From Thiocapsa sp. (lineage in GTDB: Bacteria > Pseudomonadota > Gammaproteobacteria > Chromatiales > Chromatiaceae), in assembly GCF_011390875.1 (NCBI RefSeq), contig NZ_JAABRP010000021.1:1-46355 (forward strand): a stretch of 46,355 nucleotides of DNA, read 5' to 3'. The stretch's first letter is position 1; every line of letters begins with the position of its first letter. A program made the translations under genes and the position numbers. The notes below the pieces were generated by a model that saw only the letters and a program-made list of their open reading frames with translations, had not been told where the DNA came from and made no database searches. This document shows positions 8,612 to 15,328 of the stretch, one piece after another.

Positions 8612-8877
8612 GTAGGATGGGTAGAGCGCAGCGAAACCCATCCTCACAGCTCAACAGCACGATCCGGGCGTCGCAGCGGGGAGGATGGGTTTCGCTGCGC
8701 TCTACCGGTAACGAAGCTTGGGCGTCGGAGCGGGGAGGATGGGTTTCGCTGCGCTCTTCCGGTGCCGAAGCTTGGGCGTCGGAGCGGGGAGGATGGGTTT
8801 CGCTTCGCTCTTCCGGTGCCGAAGCTTGGGCGTCGGAGCGGGGAGGATGGGTTTCGCTTCGCTCTACCCATCCTACG
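8612..8877. repeat. 54-bp tandem array of GGATGGGT palindromes, cluster 2
   Basis: After GTAGGATGGGTAGAGCGCAG come four copies of GGGGAGGATGGGTTTCGCT, spaced about 54 bp and joined by GCTC(T/T)(A/T)CCGGT and GAAGCTTGGGCGTCGGAGCG. The array closes with GCTCTACCCATCCTAC, the mirror image of its opening. The unit is a multiple of three, so long open frames with an 18-residue repeat run through it on both strands; I regard these as artefacts. The array sits inside the operon, between DUF4381 and batA. Confidence 0.88.
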
Positions 8878-8905
8878 TCGGGTGTTTTTGGGGTGATTAT
8901 TGGGG

Positions 8906-9472
8906 TCATCTCGTTGCTAGGGGCGTGGCATCGGCCTCTGGGTCGGCAGGCGTTTCCCCGGCTCCGCCAACTGCGGGGCCGCCGTGGCGACGGTTGGCGC
9001 GGATCCAGGTTTCCGCCAAATCGGCCAAGGCATCCGGATTCGGCAGTGGATCGCCGTCGCGGGTCGCGCCGTATACCAGGTCGGCGAGTGCCCGCCCCGG
9101 TCCTTGACGAAAGCCACCCCCGCCGCCGGTCGCGTCCAGGAAGGCGAGCCAGGCATCCCCGGTGAGTCCGGCGACCTGCTCGCGCGGAAAGCGCACAAGC
9201 GCGAACCGGCGCAGCAGGCGCGAGAGTGCGGCGACGAAGGCGCGGGTGTCGCCGTCGGCCCGGACGGCCGCCCGCAGCGCGGCGAGCTCGCGCAGGGCCG
9301 AACGGGCGGCGGCACCCCGACGCCGATGTCGGCGCCAGCGCACACCGGCCACCCACAGCAGAACCGCCAGAAGCACGGCGGCGGAGATCCACCAACCGGG
9401 GGCCGGCGGCCACCATTGGATGGGATCCGGCAGATGCCAGTCGCGCAGTTGCGCCAAAGGATCGCCGTTCAC
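8906..9472 (-). CDS. DUF4381 membrane protein of the MoxR/Bat operon
   Basis: 188 residues from a GTG at 9472. One transmembrane helix (about residues 28-45, WWISAAVLLAVLLWVAGV) is followed by a basic stretch (RWRRHRRR) and a helical cytoplasmic domain with the motif LSRLLRRFALVRFPREQVAGLTG, typical of DUF4381. These small membrane proteins accompany MoxR, DUF58 and vWA proteins in many proteobacteria, with no defined activity. The GTG start overlaps the TGA of the DUF58 gene in a GTGA arrangement, which fixes the start and indicates translational coupling. The open frame extends far upstream, but only in antisense of the neighbouring gene. The C-terminal 25 residues are Gly/Ala/Pro-rich and probably disordered. 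Confidence 0.85.
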   Translation of the reverse strand: MNGDPLAQLRDWHLPDPIQWWPPAPGWWISAAVLLAVLLWVAGVRWRRHRRRGAAARSALRELAALRAAVRADGDTRAFVAALSRLLRRFALVRFPREQVAGLTGDAWLAFLDATGGGGGFRQGPGRALADLVYGATRDGDPLPNPDALADLAETWIRANRRHGGPAVGGAGETPADPEADATPLATR

Positions 9473-10470
9473 GCGAAGCCCCCCGCGGCGGGCAAGCGCC
9501 CTCGCCCGCCGAGACCGAGCGCCAGCGCGGGACCGACCGGGGCATCGGCGGTCAGACGCAGCAGGTGGGCACGGTTGCGCCGCGCCAGCCGCTCCAGGGT
9601 CTCCATCCGGGTGCGAAACAGATCTTCGTATGCCTCGCGGCTCCCGGAGCGGGTCAGATCGAGTAGGCCGCGCCGGCGCCCGTCGGTCACGGGGTAGCGT
9701 CCGGAGGGCGGCGCCTGGATCTCGATGCTGTCGTGCACCGGCAAGAGGATGACCTCGCAACCGGCGGCCAGCTCGGTCATCCAACGTGTCGGCCCGCGCA
9801 GGATGTCGGCGAAATCGCTGATCACGGCAACCAGACTGCCGGGGCGCACCAGCCGGACGAGGTGTCCCGCGGCGTCCCCGAGCGAGGCGTAGCCGCCGGC
9901 CGGGCCGGAGGATTCGGCGTCTGCACGCCAGGCGGGCGACGGACTCGCCAGACGGTCGAGAAGCGGCAGGAGTCCCGCGGCACGCGAGGCCGGGCGGCGC
10001 TCCAGGTGCCGGGTCTCGTCGAAGACCAGACCGCCGACACGATCGCCGCGATCCACGGCAGCCCAGCCGAGCAGCGCGGCCGCACGCGCGGCGACGACGG
10101 ACTTGAAGGCGATGCGGGTGCCGAAGCGCATGGACGGCCCCTGGTCGACCAGCAGCCAGACCGGCCGCTCGCGCTCCTCTCGGAAGAGTTTGACGTGCGG
10201 ACGACCGGCCCGGGCCGTGACACGCCAGTCCATGTTGCGCGGGTCGTCGCCGGGCTGATAGACGCGCGATTCGTCGAACTCCATCCCGCGCCCGCGAAAG
10301 CGCGCCACATGGCCGCCGGTGCGCGTCGCCAGGACCCGCCCGCGCGGCGCAAGATCGAGCCGCCGCGCCTGCTCGCGCAGGGCGATCAACTCGGTCAACT
10401 CGGGGAGGACGCCCTCGGTCCGCGCATGAGACGTCTTCGCGTCCTTCGCACTTGGTGGGTTCAATCGCAT
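9469..10470 (-). CDS. DUF58-family protein
   Basis: 333 residues. The DUF58 hallmark YQPGDDPRNMDWRVTAR lies at about residues 71-87, preceded by RGRGMEFDE. The following LLVDQGPSM resembles a degenerate vWA metal site, as is usual in this family. DUF58 proteins are encoded directly after moxR across bacteria and are thought to be clients or partners of the ATPase; their biochemical role is unknown. The gene begins 12 nt after the moxR stop and overlaps the next gene by four bases. There are no membrane segments, so it is probably cytoplasmic. The start at 10470 is the most upstream plausible ATG; conserved sequence only begins around residue 25, so a slightly later start is possible. Confidence 0.87.
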   Translation of the reverse strand: MRLNPPSAKDAKTSHARTEGVLPELTELIALREQARRLDLAPRGRVLATRTGGHVARFRGRGMEFDESRVYQPGDDPRNMDWRVTARAGRPHVKLFREERERPVWLLVDQGPSMRFGTRIAFKSVVAARAAALLGWAAVDRGDRVGGLVFDETRHLERRPASRAAGLLPLLDRLASPSPAWRADAESSGPAGGYASLGDAAGHLVRLVRPGSLVAVISDFADILRGPTRWMTELAAGCEVILLPVHDSIEIQAPPSGRYPVTDGRRRGLLDLTRSGSREAYEDLFRTRMETLERLARRNRAHLLRLTADAPVGPALALGLGGRGRLPAAGGFA

Positions 10471-10482
10471 GGCACGGACCGC

Positions 10483-11547
10483 CTACGGCGCCGGGACGCG
10501 CCCGAGCAAGGCATCGATGAAGTCGTCCGGCCGGCGGCCTTCCGCCTCCATCTCGTAGGACAGGAGCACGCGGTGACGCAACACATCCGGGGCGAGCGAC
10601 TGGATATCCTCGGGCGAGACGAAGGTGCGCCCGTTCAGCCAGGCCAGGGCGCGCGAGCAGCGGTCCAGGGCGATGGTCGCGCGCGGGCTCGCGCCGAAAC
10701 GCAGCCACCCGGCCAGGTCGGGCGAATAGGCCTCCGGCTTGCGGGTCGCCATCACCAGATGGACCAGATAATCCTCGACCTCGGGCGCCATGTAGAGATC
10801 GAGAATGGCGTGCCGTGCGGCAAAGACGCTTGCCTGACTCAGGACGACGCAGGGGGCCGACGCGCGATCGCGTCGCGCCTCGTCGCGATTGAGGCGCAGG
10901 ATGGCACGCTCGGTCTGGATATCCGGATAGTCGACCCGGACATGCATCAGGAAGCGGTCGAGCTGGGCCTCCGGCAGTGGGTAGGTGCCTTCCTGCTCGA
11001 TCGGGTTTTGAGTCGCCATCACCAAAAAGAGCCGCGGCAACAGGTAGGTCTCGCGACCGACGGTGACCTGGCGCTCGCCCATCGCCTCGAGAAGTGCCGA
11101 CTGCACCTTGGCCGGCGCGCGGTTGACCTCGTCGGCGAGCAGCAGGTTGTGGAAGATGGGGCCGCGGTCAAACCGAAAGGTCCCGTCTTGGGGGCGATAG
11201 ACCTCGGTCCCGGTCAGATCCGCCGGCAAGAGGTCCGGGGTGAACTGGATGCGATGGAAATCGCCCTCGAGCCCGGCTGCAAGCTCCTTCACGGCCGTGG
11301 TCTTGGCCAGCCCCGGGGCGCCCTCGACCAACAGATGACCGTCGGCGAGCAGGGCGATCAGCAGCCGATCGATCAGGCCGTGTTGACCGAGGATGCTCTC
11401 GCCGACCTGCCGCCGCAGTGCGGAAAATTCTGTCGCGAGTGAATCAGGCGAGGTATCGGCAGCAGCGGAGCCGGGGGTGGAGGCGCTTGTTGTTGCGGCG
11501 TTGCGTTGTGAGGCGGTGATCTGATCCAAGGTCGTCGGTTCCTTCAT
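10483..11547 (-). CDS. moxR: MoxR-family AAA+ ATPase
   Basis: 354 residues from the ATG at 11547. It contains Walker A (GAPGLAKT), Walker B (LLLADEVNRAP), sensor 1 (MATQNPIEQEGTYPLPEAQLDRF) and the AAA lid domain with SPRATIALDR, all in the order expected for MoxR. MoxR ATPases act as chaperone-like remodelers together with vWA proteins, for example in metal insertion or maturation of other complexes. The first ~45 residues are Thr/Ala/Ser-rich and not conserved. An upstream ATG at 11631 exists but would add a stretch reading into repeat DNA. It is the first gene of the six-gene operon running to batD; a palindrome array lies directly upstream, where the promoter should be. Confidence 0.9.
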   Translation of the reverse strand: MKEPTTLDQITASQRNAATTSASTPGSAAADTSPDSLATEFSALRRQVGESILGQHGLIDRLLIALLADGHLLVEGAPGLAKTTAVKELAAGLEGDFHRIQFTPDLLPADLTGTEVYRPQDGTFRFDRGPIFHNLLLADEVNRAPAKVQSALLEAMGERQVTVGRETYLLPRLFLVMATQNPIEQEGTYPLPEAQLDRFLMHVRVDYPDIQTERAILRLNRDEARRDRASAPCVVLSQASVFAARHAILDLYMAPEVEDYLVHLVMATRKPEAYSPDLAGWLRFGASPRATIALDRCSRALAWLNGRTFVSPEDIQSLAPDVLRHRVLLSYEMEAEGRRPDDFIDALLGRVPAP

Positions 11548-11635
11548 CGTGGTGTCGTCTCGGACGCCATCGGCACCTGCCGTCGTGCGTCTCTTATGTT
11601 GCCCGCGCTCCGGTTGCCCGGGGTAAGTCACGGCG

Positions 11636-11866
11636 TAGGATGGGTAGAGCGCAAGCGAAACCCATCCAGCCTACGCCAAAGGCATCAGACCGAAACTCGG
11701 CCACCCAGCAACCCGGGTGTTTGGAGGATGGGTTTCGCTGCGCGCTACCCATCCTACAATGCCAACTTGGCGGTTTGGAGGATGGGTTTCGCTGCGCTCT
11801 ACCCATCCTACAATGGCAACTCGGCGGTTTGGAGGATGGGTTTCGCTGCGCTCTACCCATCCTACA
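11636..11866. repeat. 54-bp tandem array of GGATGGGT palindromes, cluster 3
   Basis: It opens with GTAGGATGGGTAGAGCGCAAG and then has three copies of GGAGGATGGGTTTCGCTGCG followed by CTACCCATCCTACAAT, repeating every ~54 bp. Each copy is a complete palindromic hairpin (GGATGGGT / ACCCATCC), unlike cluster 2 where inner copies lack the closing arm. It lies between moxR and the HAD gene. Confidence 0.88.
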
Positions 11867-11889
11867 TCGATCGATGTGTTCTCCTTGCC

Positions 11890-12522
11890 TCAGGGCTGCC
11901 CGGCGGCGATCGAGAGCAAATCCCGCGGATGACGGCACTGAAAGTCGGGGCCTGCGGCTGCCAGACTCTCCAAGGGCGTATAGCCCCAGGCCACGGCGGC
12001 AAAGCGGACCCGCGCATCGCGCGCCGCCTCGAGATCGCGCAGCTCATCGCCGACATAGACCAGGCACCCGGGCTCAAGACCCTGCATGCGGGCCTGTCGG
12101 CGCAATGCCCCGGCCTTGCCGAACAGACCGGTTCCGCCGACCACGACATCGAGACCGGGCAGCCGATGGCGGCGGACGTACTCACGCACGCTCGCCCGCG
12201 CATTCGACGACAGGATACCCAACCGATGCCCGCGTTGCAGCAGCGTCTCCAGCACCTCGCCGATACCCTCGATCGGGGCCGTCTCCATCAGATCGGCACG
12301 CATAGCACGACGCATCCGCGTGGCCAGTTGCGGAAGCCGGTACATGGGCACACCCAAAGCATGTACGACCTCGAGCGCGTGCATCCCCCTGAGCCGCTCC
12401 AGCCGCTCCCGACTCAACGGCGCGCAGCCGAACTCGGGGCCAACCTGCCGGAAGGCCTTAAAGGCCGCCTCGAGACTGTCGACAAGAGTACCGTCGAAAT
12501 CGAACAGGATACGAACCGACAT
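11890..12522 (-). CDS. HAD-superfamily phosphatase (phosphoglycolate phosphatase-like)
   Basis: 210 residues from the ATG at 12522, which has AGGA ten bases upstream. The four HAD motifs are visible: motif I DFDGTLVDS (residues 7-15), motif II LSSNA, a lysine in FGKAGAL and motif III/IV YVGDELRDLEAAR. The helical cap inserted after motif I is of the C1 type. Enzymes of this group hydrolyse small phosphate esters such as phosphoglycolate or sugar phosphates; the substrate cannot be read from sequence. It is transcribed in the same direction as the CDGSH gene 102 nt upstream, with a palindromic repeat unit filling the gap. Family assignment is firm, substrate open. Confidence 0.88.
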   Translation of the reverse strand: MSVRILFDFDGTLVDSLEAAFKAFRQVGPEFGCAPLSRERLERLRGMHALEVVHALGVPMYRLPQLATRMRRAMRADLMETAPIEGIGEVLETLLQRGHRLGILSSNARASVREYVRRHRLPGLDVVVGGTGLFGKAGALRRQARMQGLEPGCLVYVGDELRDLEAARDARVRFAAVAWGYTPLESLAAAGPDFQCRHPRDLLSIAAGQP

Positions 12523-12533
12523 GTTTTTATTCC

Positions 12534-12616
12534 TGAACCGCGTCTCACATCGGCCGTTGACCGAGACAAGGCCGAACAAATCGACTCACGACGCCTGTCA
12601 CTCCGGACGCGGTTCA
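12534..12616. repeat. 83-bp unit with inverted ends TGAACCGCGTC / GGACGCGGTTCA
   Basis: A unit of the 82-86 bp family between the CDGSH and HAD genes, with ends TGAACCGCGTC (12534) and GACGCGGTTCA (to 12616). Eleven bases further right the CDGSH stop codon is itself the start of another minus-strand TGAACCGC, a partial second copy of the terminus. Confidence 0.75.
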
Positions 12617-12624
12617 GTTGCGGT

Positions 12625-13272
12625 TCAACCTTTAAAGCCGACCTTCTTATGCGACCCGTCGCAAAACGGCTTGTTCTGCGACGCCCCGCAGCGACAGAGA
12701 AACGCCTTGTCGCCCTGCCAGGCGAGCCGCCCGCTGCCGGCGCGGATACTCAGATTTCCGGTCAGGACCAGCGGGCCATCGGGCCGCATCTCGACCGTCA
12801 GCTTCCCGCCCGTCGCGGTCAGTCCCGGCCCTTTCTCGCCTACGGCACCATAGTCCTCGAACTTGGCCTCGACATGACTGTTGTCGCAGAACGGCTTGTT
12901 CTTGGAAGCCCCGCACCGACAGAGCGCCGCGCGGAAACGCACGCCGGGCATATCGTCTCCTGCACCTTCGATCTCCAGATCGCCGGTGAGATAGAGCGGG
13001 CCATTGTAGGCGACGGTCAGGCTGTTTTCCGCGGGTGCCGACTCCGGGACACCGGCCTTGTCGGTGTAGGTCAAGGCGCCGCTCGGACAGCGCTCGATGA
13101 TCTCGCGGACCTCCGCCTTCGACACGAGGTCCGGCACACACCATGGCTGGCGGTCGGCCACGAAGAGGTCGCCCTTGGAGTGACCGCATTCGCCGACGTG
13201 AATACAGAGGCGCCCGTCGAAACGGACGTCGATCTCCTTACCCGCGAAGTCCAATTGTCGTTTCTTACTCAT
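12625..13272 (-). CDS. Iron-sulfur protein: 4Fe-4S-type domain plus two CDGSH domains
   Basis: 215 residues from the ATG at 13272. The N-terminal third (about 5-75) has the Fer4_19/DUF1271 pattern (RFDGRLCIHVGECGH...ERCPSGAL), a predicted single 4Fe-4S cluster domain. Two CDGSH zinc-finger-like domains follow: CRCGASKNKPFCDNSH and CRCGASQNKPFCDGSH, each with the three cysteines and one histidine that hold a labile 2Fe-2S cluster. The first has Asn where the motif name has Gly. It is therefore a predicted three-cluster redox or cluster-transfer protein in the cytoplasm; the reaction is unknown. The open frame extends to 13371, but the part before this ATG is not conserved-looking. It is divergent from nhaR across ~350 bp. 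Confidence 0.86.
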   Translation of the reverse strand: MSKKRQLDFAGKEIDVRFDGRLCIHVGECGHSKGDLFVADRQPWCVPDLVSKAEVREIIERCPSGALTYTDKAGVPESAPAENSLTVAYNGPLYLTGDLEIEGAGDDMPGVRFRAALCRCGASKNKPFCDNSHVEAKFEDYGAVGEKGPGLTATGGKLTVEMRPDGPLVLTGNLSIRAGSGRLAWQGDKAFLCRCGASQNKPFCDGSHKKVGFKG

Positions 13273-13623
13273 GCCTGCCTCGATGGGATCGGCCGGGACC
13301 CGGGGCGCGATGTTCCGGGGCGATCCGCCGACGTTTTTGGATGGATGGGTTCTCGGACCGGCAAAGGTCAACAGCCCCGGTGATTCGCAAGCGCGCGGCC
13401 GCGGCCGTCATCGCGCTTCGACGGAGAGTGGGGGCCCGCAGTTGATCAGGCAACGTCCGGCACGGGCCATTGCATGCGCAAAACGGCTTTCGGGTTATCA
13501 TCCCGAGCGATCCGGTCACAGCCTCCGCCGCTTAGCCGCCGATAGCCATCGCCGAGACCGCCCGCGGGCATCACCTCGACCCGGATCCTTCGCATTCCAC
13601 CCAAACGCGCGGATCCGCCCCCG
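13273..13623. other. Divergent intergenic region, CDGSH gene / nhaR
   Basis: About 350 bp between two divergent genes, which must contain both promoters. I see no convincing sigma-70 boxes, hairpin or operator; short open frames here look like noise. Confidence 0.4.
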
Positions 13624-14532
13624 ATGCCGAACCTGAACATGAAGCACCTGCGCTACTTCTGGGCCGTAGCGACCCATGGGTCCATTGCCCGCGCATCGGA
13701 GGTCCTGCACCTCACGCCCCAGACCATCAGCGGGCAGCTGCGCGAGCTCGAAGAGCAGATCGGGACCAAGCTGTTCGGCAAATCCGGACGCAACCTCGCC
13801 CTGACCGAAAGCGGCCAAGTGGTGTTCTCCTATGCCGACGAGATCTTCAGACTGACGGGGGAGTTGCAGGACGTGGTCTCGGGCCGCCCGCCGGCCTCCG
13901 GCATCACCTTCAGGGTCGGAATCGCCATGGTCGTGCCCAAGCTGCTCGCTTATCGCGTCTTGGCGCCCGTACTGGCCCTCCCGGACCCGGTGCGTCTGGT
14001 CTGCCACGAGGCACCACTGACCGACCTTCTGGCCGATCTCTCGGTGCACAAGCTCGACCTGGTCCTTGCCGATAGCCCGGTGAATCCGGCGCTGAACATC
14101 CGCGCCTACAACCATATCCTGGGCGAATCCGGAATCAGCTTTTTCGCCGTCCCGGAGCTCGCGGCACGCTATCGCGAGGACTTTCCCCGATCACTCAACG
14201 GCGCGCCGATGCTGATGCCGACGGGCTCGAGCGCACTGTATCGCGCGCTCGAGCATTGGTTCGACCGCCACGACCTGAAACCGCGCATCGCCGCGGAGTT
14301 CGAAGACCGCGCGCTGATGAAGGCCTTCGGCGAGGCCGGGGTCGGGATCTTCACAACACCGACCGCTGTGGAACAGGACATTCTCGACAAGTACGGGGTC
14401 GCACTGATCGCCCGGGTCGACGACATCAAGGAGCGGTACTACGCCATCTCGGCCGAGCGCCACATCAAGCACCCGGCGGTCTCGACGATCACGGAGTCAG
14501 CCCGGCATGACCTATTCGGCCCGCAGAGTTGA
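13624..14532 (+). CDS. nhaR: NhaR-type LysR-family transcriptional activator
   Basis: 302 residues. The N-terminal winged helix-turn-helix (MKHLRYFWAVATHGSIARASEVLHLTPQTISGQLRELEEQIG) has the LTPQTI(S/T)GQ signature that separates NhaR from other LysR proteins. Later NhaR-like words include HKLDLVLAD, FEDRALMKAFGEAGVGIF and ISAERHIKHPAV. In E. coli NhaR activates the Na+/H+ antiporter gene nhaA in response to Na+ and also regulates pga. No nhaA is in the window; the next genes on the same strand are an HvfA-like peptide and a Kef-type antiporter. The start at 13624 gives the typical length; an ATG at 13639 is the alternative. Identification is confident, the target is unknown. Confidence 0.88.
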   Translation: MPNLNMKHLRYFWAVATHGSIARASEVLHLTPQTISGQLRELEEQIGTKLFGKSGRNLALTESGQVVFSYADEIFRLTGELQDVVSGRPPASGITFRVGIAMVVPKLLAYRVLAPVLALPDPVRLVCHEAPLTDLLADLSVHKLDLVLADSPVNPALNIRAYNHILGESGISFFAVPELAARYREDFPRSLNGAPMLMPTGSSALYRALEHWFDRHDLKPRIAAEFEDRALMKAFGEAGVGIFTTPTAVEQDILDKYGVALIARVDDIKERYYAISAERHIKHPAVSTITESARHDLFGPQS

Positions 14533-14736
14533 CGCGCCCGAAACGCCCGGCGTGTGGACCCGGTCTGCCTCGATAGCTTCGCCGGCTAGGCCAACGCGCT
14601 TTTCAGCGCCGAGAGCAGTGACTCCGTTGAACCCTTGAGGTTCTGACGTATCAAATCCGAGCGTGTTGCTGCGATAATGGTGACGGATGTCCGATTCCGG
14701 AAGCCACCCTTCTTATTTCGACACGAGGACACGACC
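14533..14736. promoter_or_regulatory. Leader region of the HvfA-like gene
   Basis: About 200 bp between nhaR and the peptide gene. A GATAAT that could serve as a -10 box sits near 14672-14677, without a good -35 at 17 bp, so another sigma factor is possible. GAGGA at about 14725 precedes the ATG at good spacing. No other gene is visible. Confidence 0.3.
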
Positions 14737-15051
14737 ATGAACAAAAAAACCATCACACCGGCCGCCGCCCTTGTCGGTGCCGCCATCGTCGGTAGCCTCG
14801 GCGCCGTCGGCGTTGCGCAGGCCTCCGGCAACCCGTTCGCCGCTCAGTCGCTCGATACCGGCTACATGCTGGTCGCCGGTGCCGACACCGAAGGCAAGTG
14901 CGGCGAAGGCAAATGCGGCGGGACCAAGGATGCGGAAGGCAAATGCGGGGAGGGCAAGTGCGGTGCCGATAAGGGAACCGAAGGCAAGTGCGGCGAGGGC
15001 AAATGCGGCGCCGACAAAGACAAGGAAGGCGCATCCGGCAGCACCACCTGA
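14737..15051 (+). CDS. HvfA-type RiPP metallophore precursor with six EGKCG motifs
   Basis: 104 residues from the ATG at 14737 with a ribosome site (GAGGA) just upstream. The N-terminus is a Sec-type signal peptide (MNKKTITPAAALVGAAIVGS, cleavage after about AQA), then the NPFAAQSLDTGYML segment typical of HvfA leaders, then three spaced pairs of EGKCGEGKCG giving six cysteines, all in EGKCG context. In the Haemophilus HvfA family the cysteines in these motifs are converted to oxazolone-thioamide groups by the DUF692 iron enzyme HvfB with HvfC (DUF2063), and the product binds copper. Neither hvfB nor hvfC nor a DoxX gene is within the window, so this is an orphan precursor here. The family call is strong; modification and metal binding are inferred. 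Confidence 0.85.
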   Translation: MNKKTITPAAALVGAAIVGSLGAVGVAQASGNPFAAQSLDTGYMLVAGADTEGKCGEGKCGGTKDAEGKCGEGKCGADKGTEGKCGEGKCGADKDKEGASGSTT

Positions 15052-15328
15052 AGCGACCTCGTCGACGGTCTCCTCGGGAGGTCGATATCTACGGGATCGC
15101 CCCGGAGGATTTGAGCGGCATGGGCGGCGCGAGCGCGCGCCGCCTAATCTCACCGTCGTCGAGATACTGCGCGACACCCGGCGTTCTTCGATGAAAGGCG
15201 CACCCCTTCTGAAGTAGACTCCATGGCGGGTGATGCGGTTGGCCGGCATCCGAAGCACGATCGGCGCGAGGCCCCCACATCAACCGATCAAACCGGGGGC
15301 GATCGATGAGTGCGGCAGGTCGAACGGC
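15052..15328. other. Intergenic region after the HvfA-like gene
   Basis: A possible weak hairpin CGACCTC / GAGGTCG (15055-15085) follows the stop codon by a few bases but has no T-run. The remainder up to the antiporter shows no gene on either strand that I would defend. Confidence 0.35.

Noticed and set aside
8612-8877. CRISPR-like appearance of the regularly spaced repeats
   Set aside because: The spacers are not unique (they repeat too), the units are palindromic hairpins of another type, and no cas genes are present.
8617-9165. Open frames on both strands coding 18-residue repeats (GGWVSLRS-type)
   Set aside because: They arise because the palindromic array has a 54-bp period, divisible by three; no ribosome site, and the frame is made of repeat DNA followed by antisense of DUF4381.
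9733-11442. 569-codon plus-strand frame opposite moxR and DUF58
   Set aside because: Antisense of two well-identified genes in a GC-rich genome; no conserved features.
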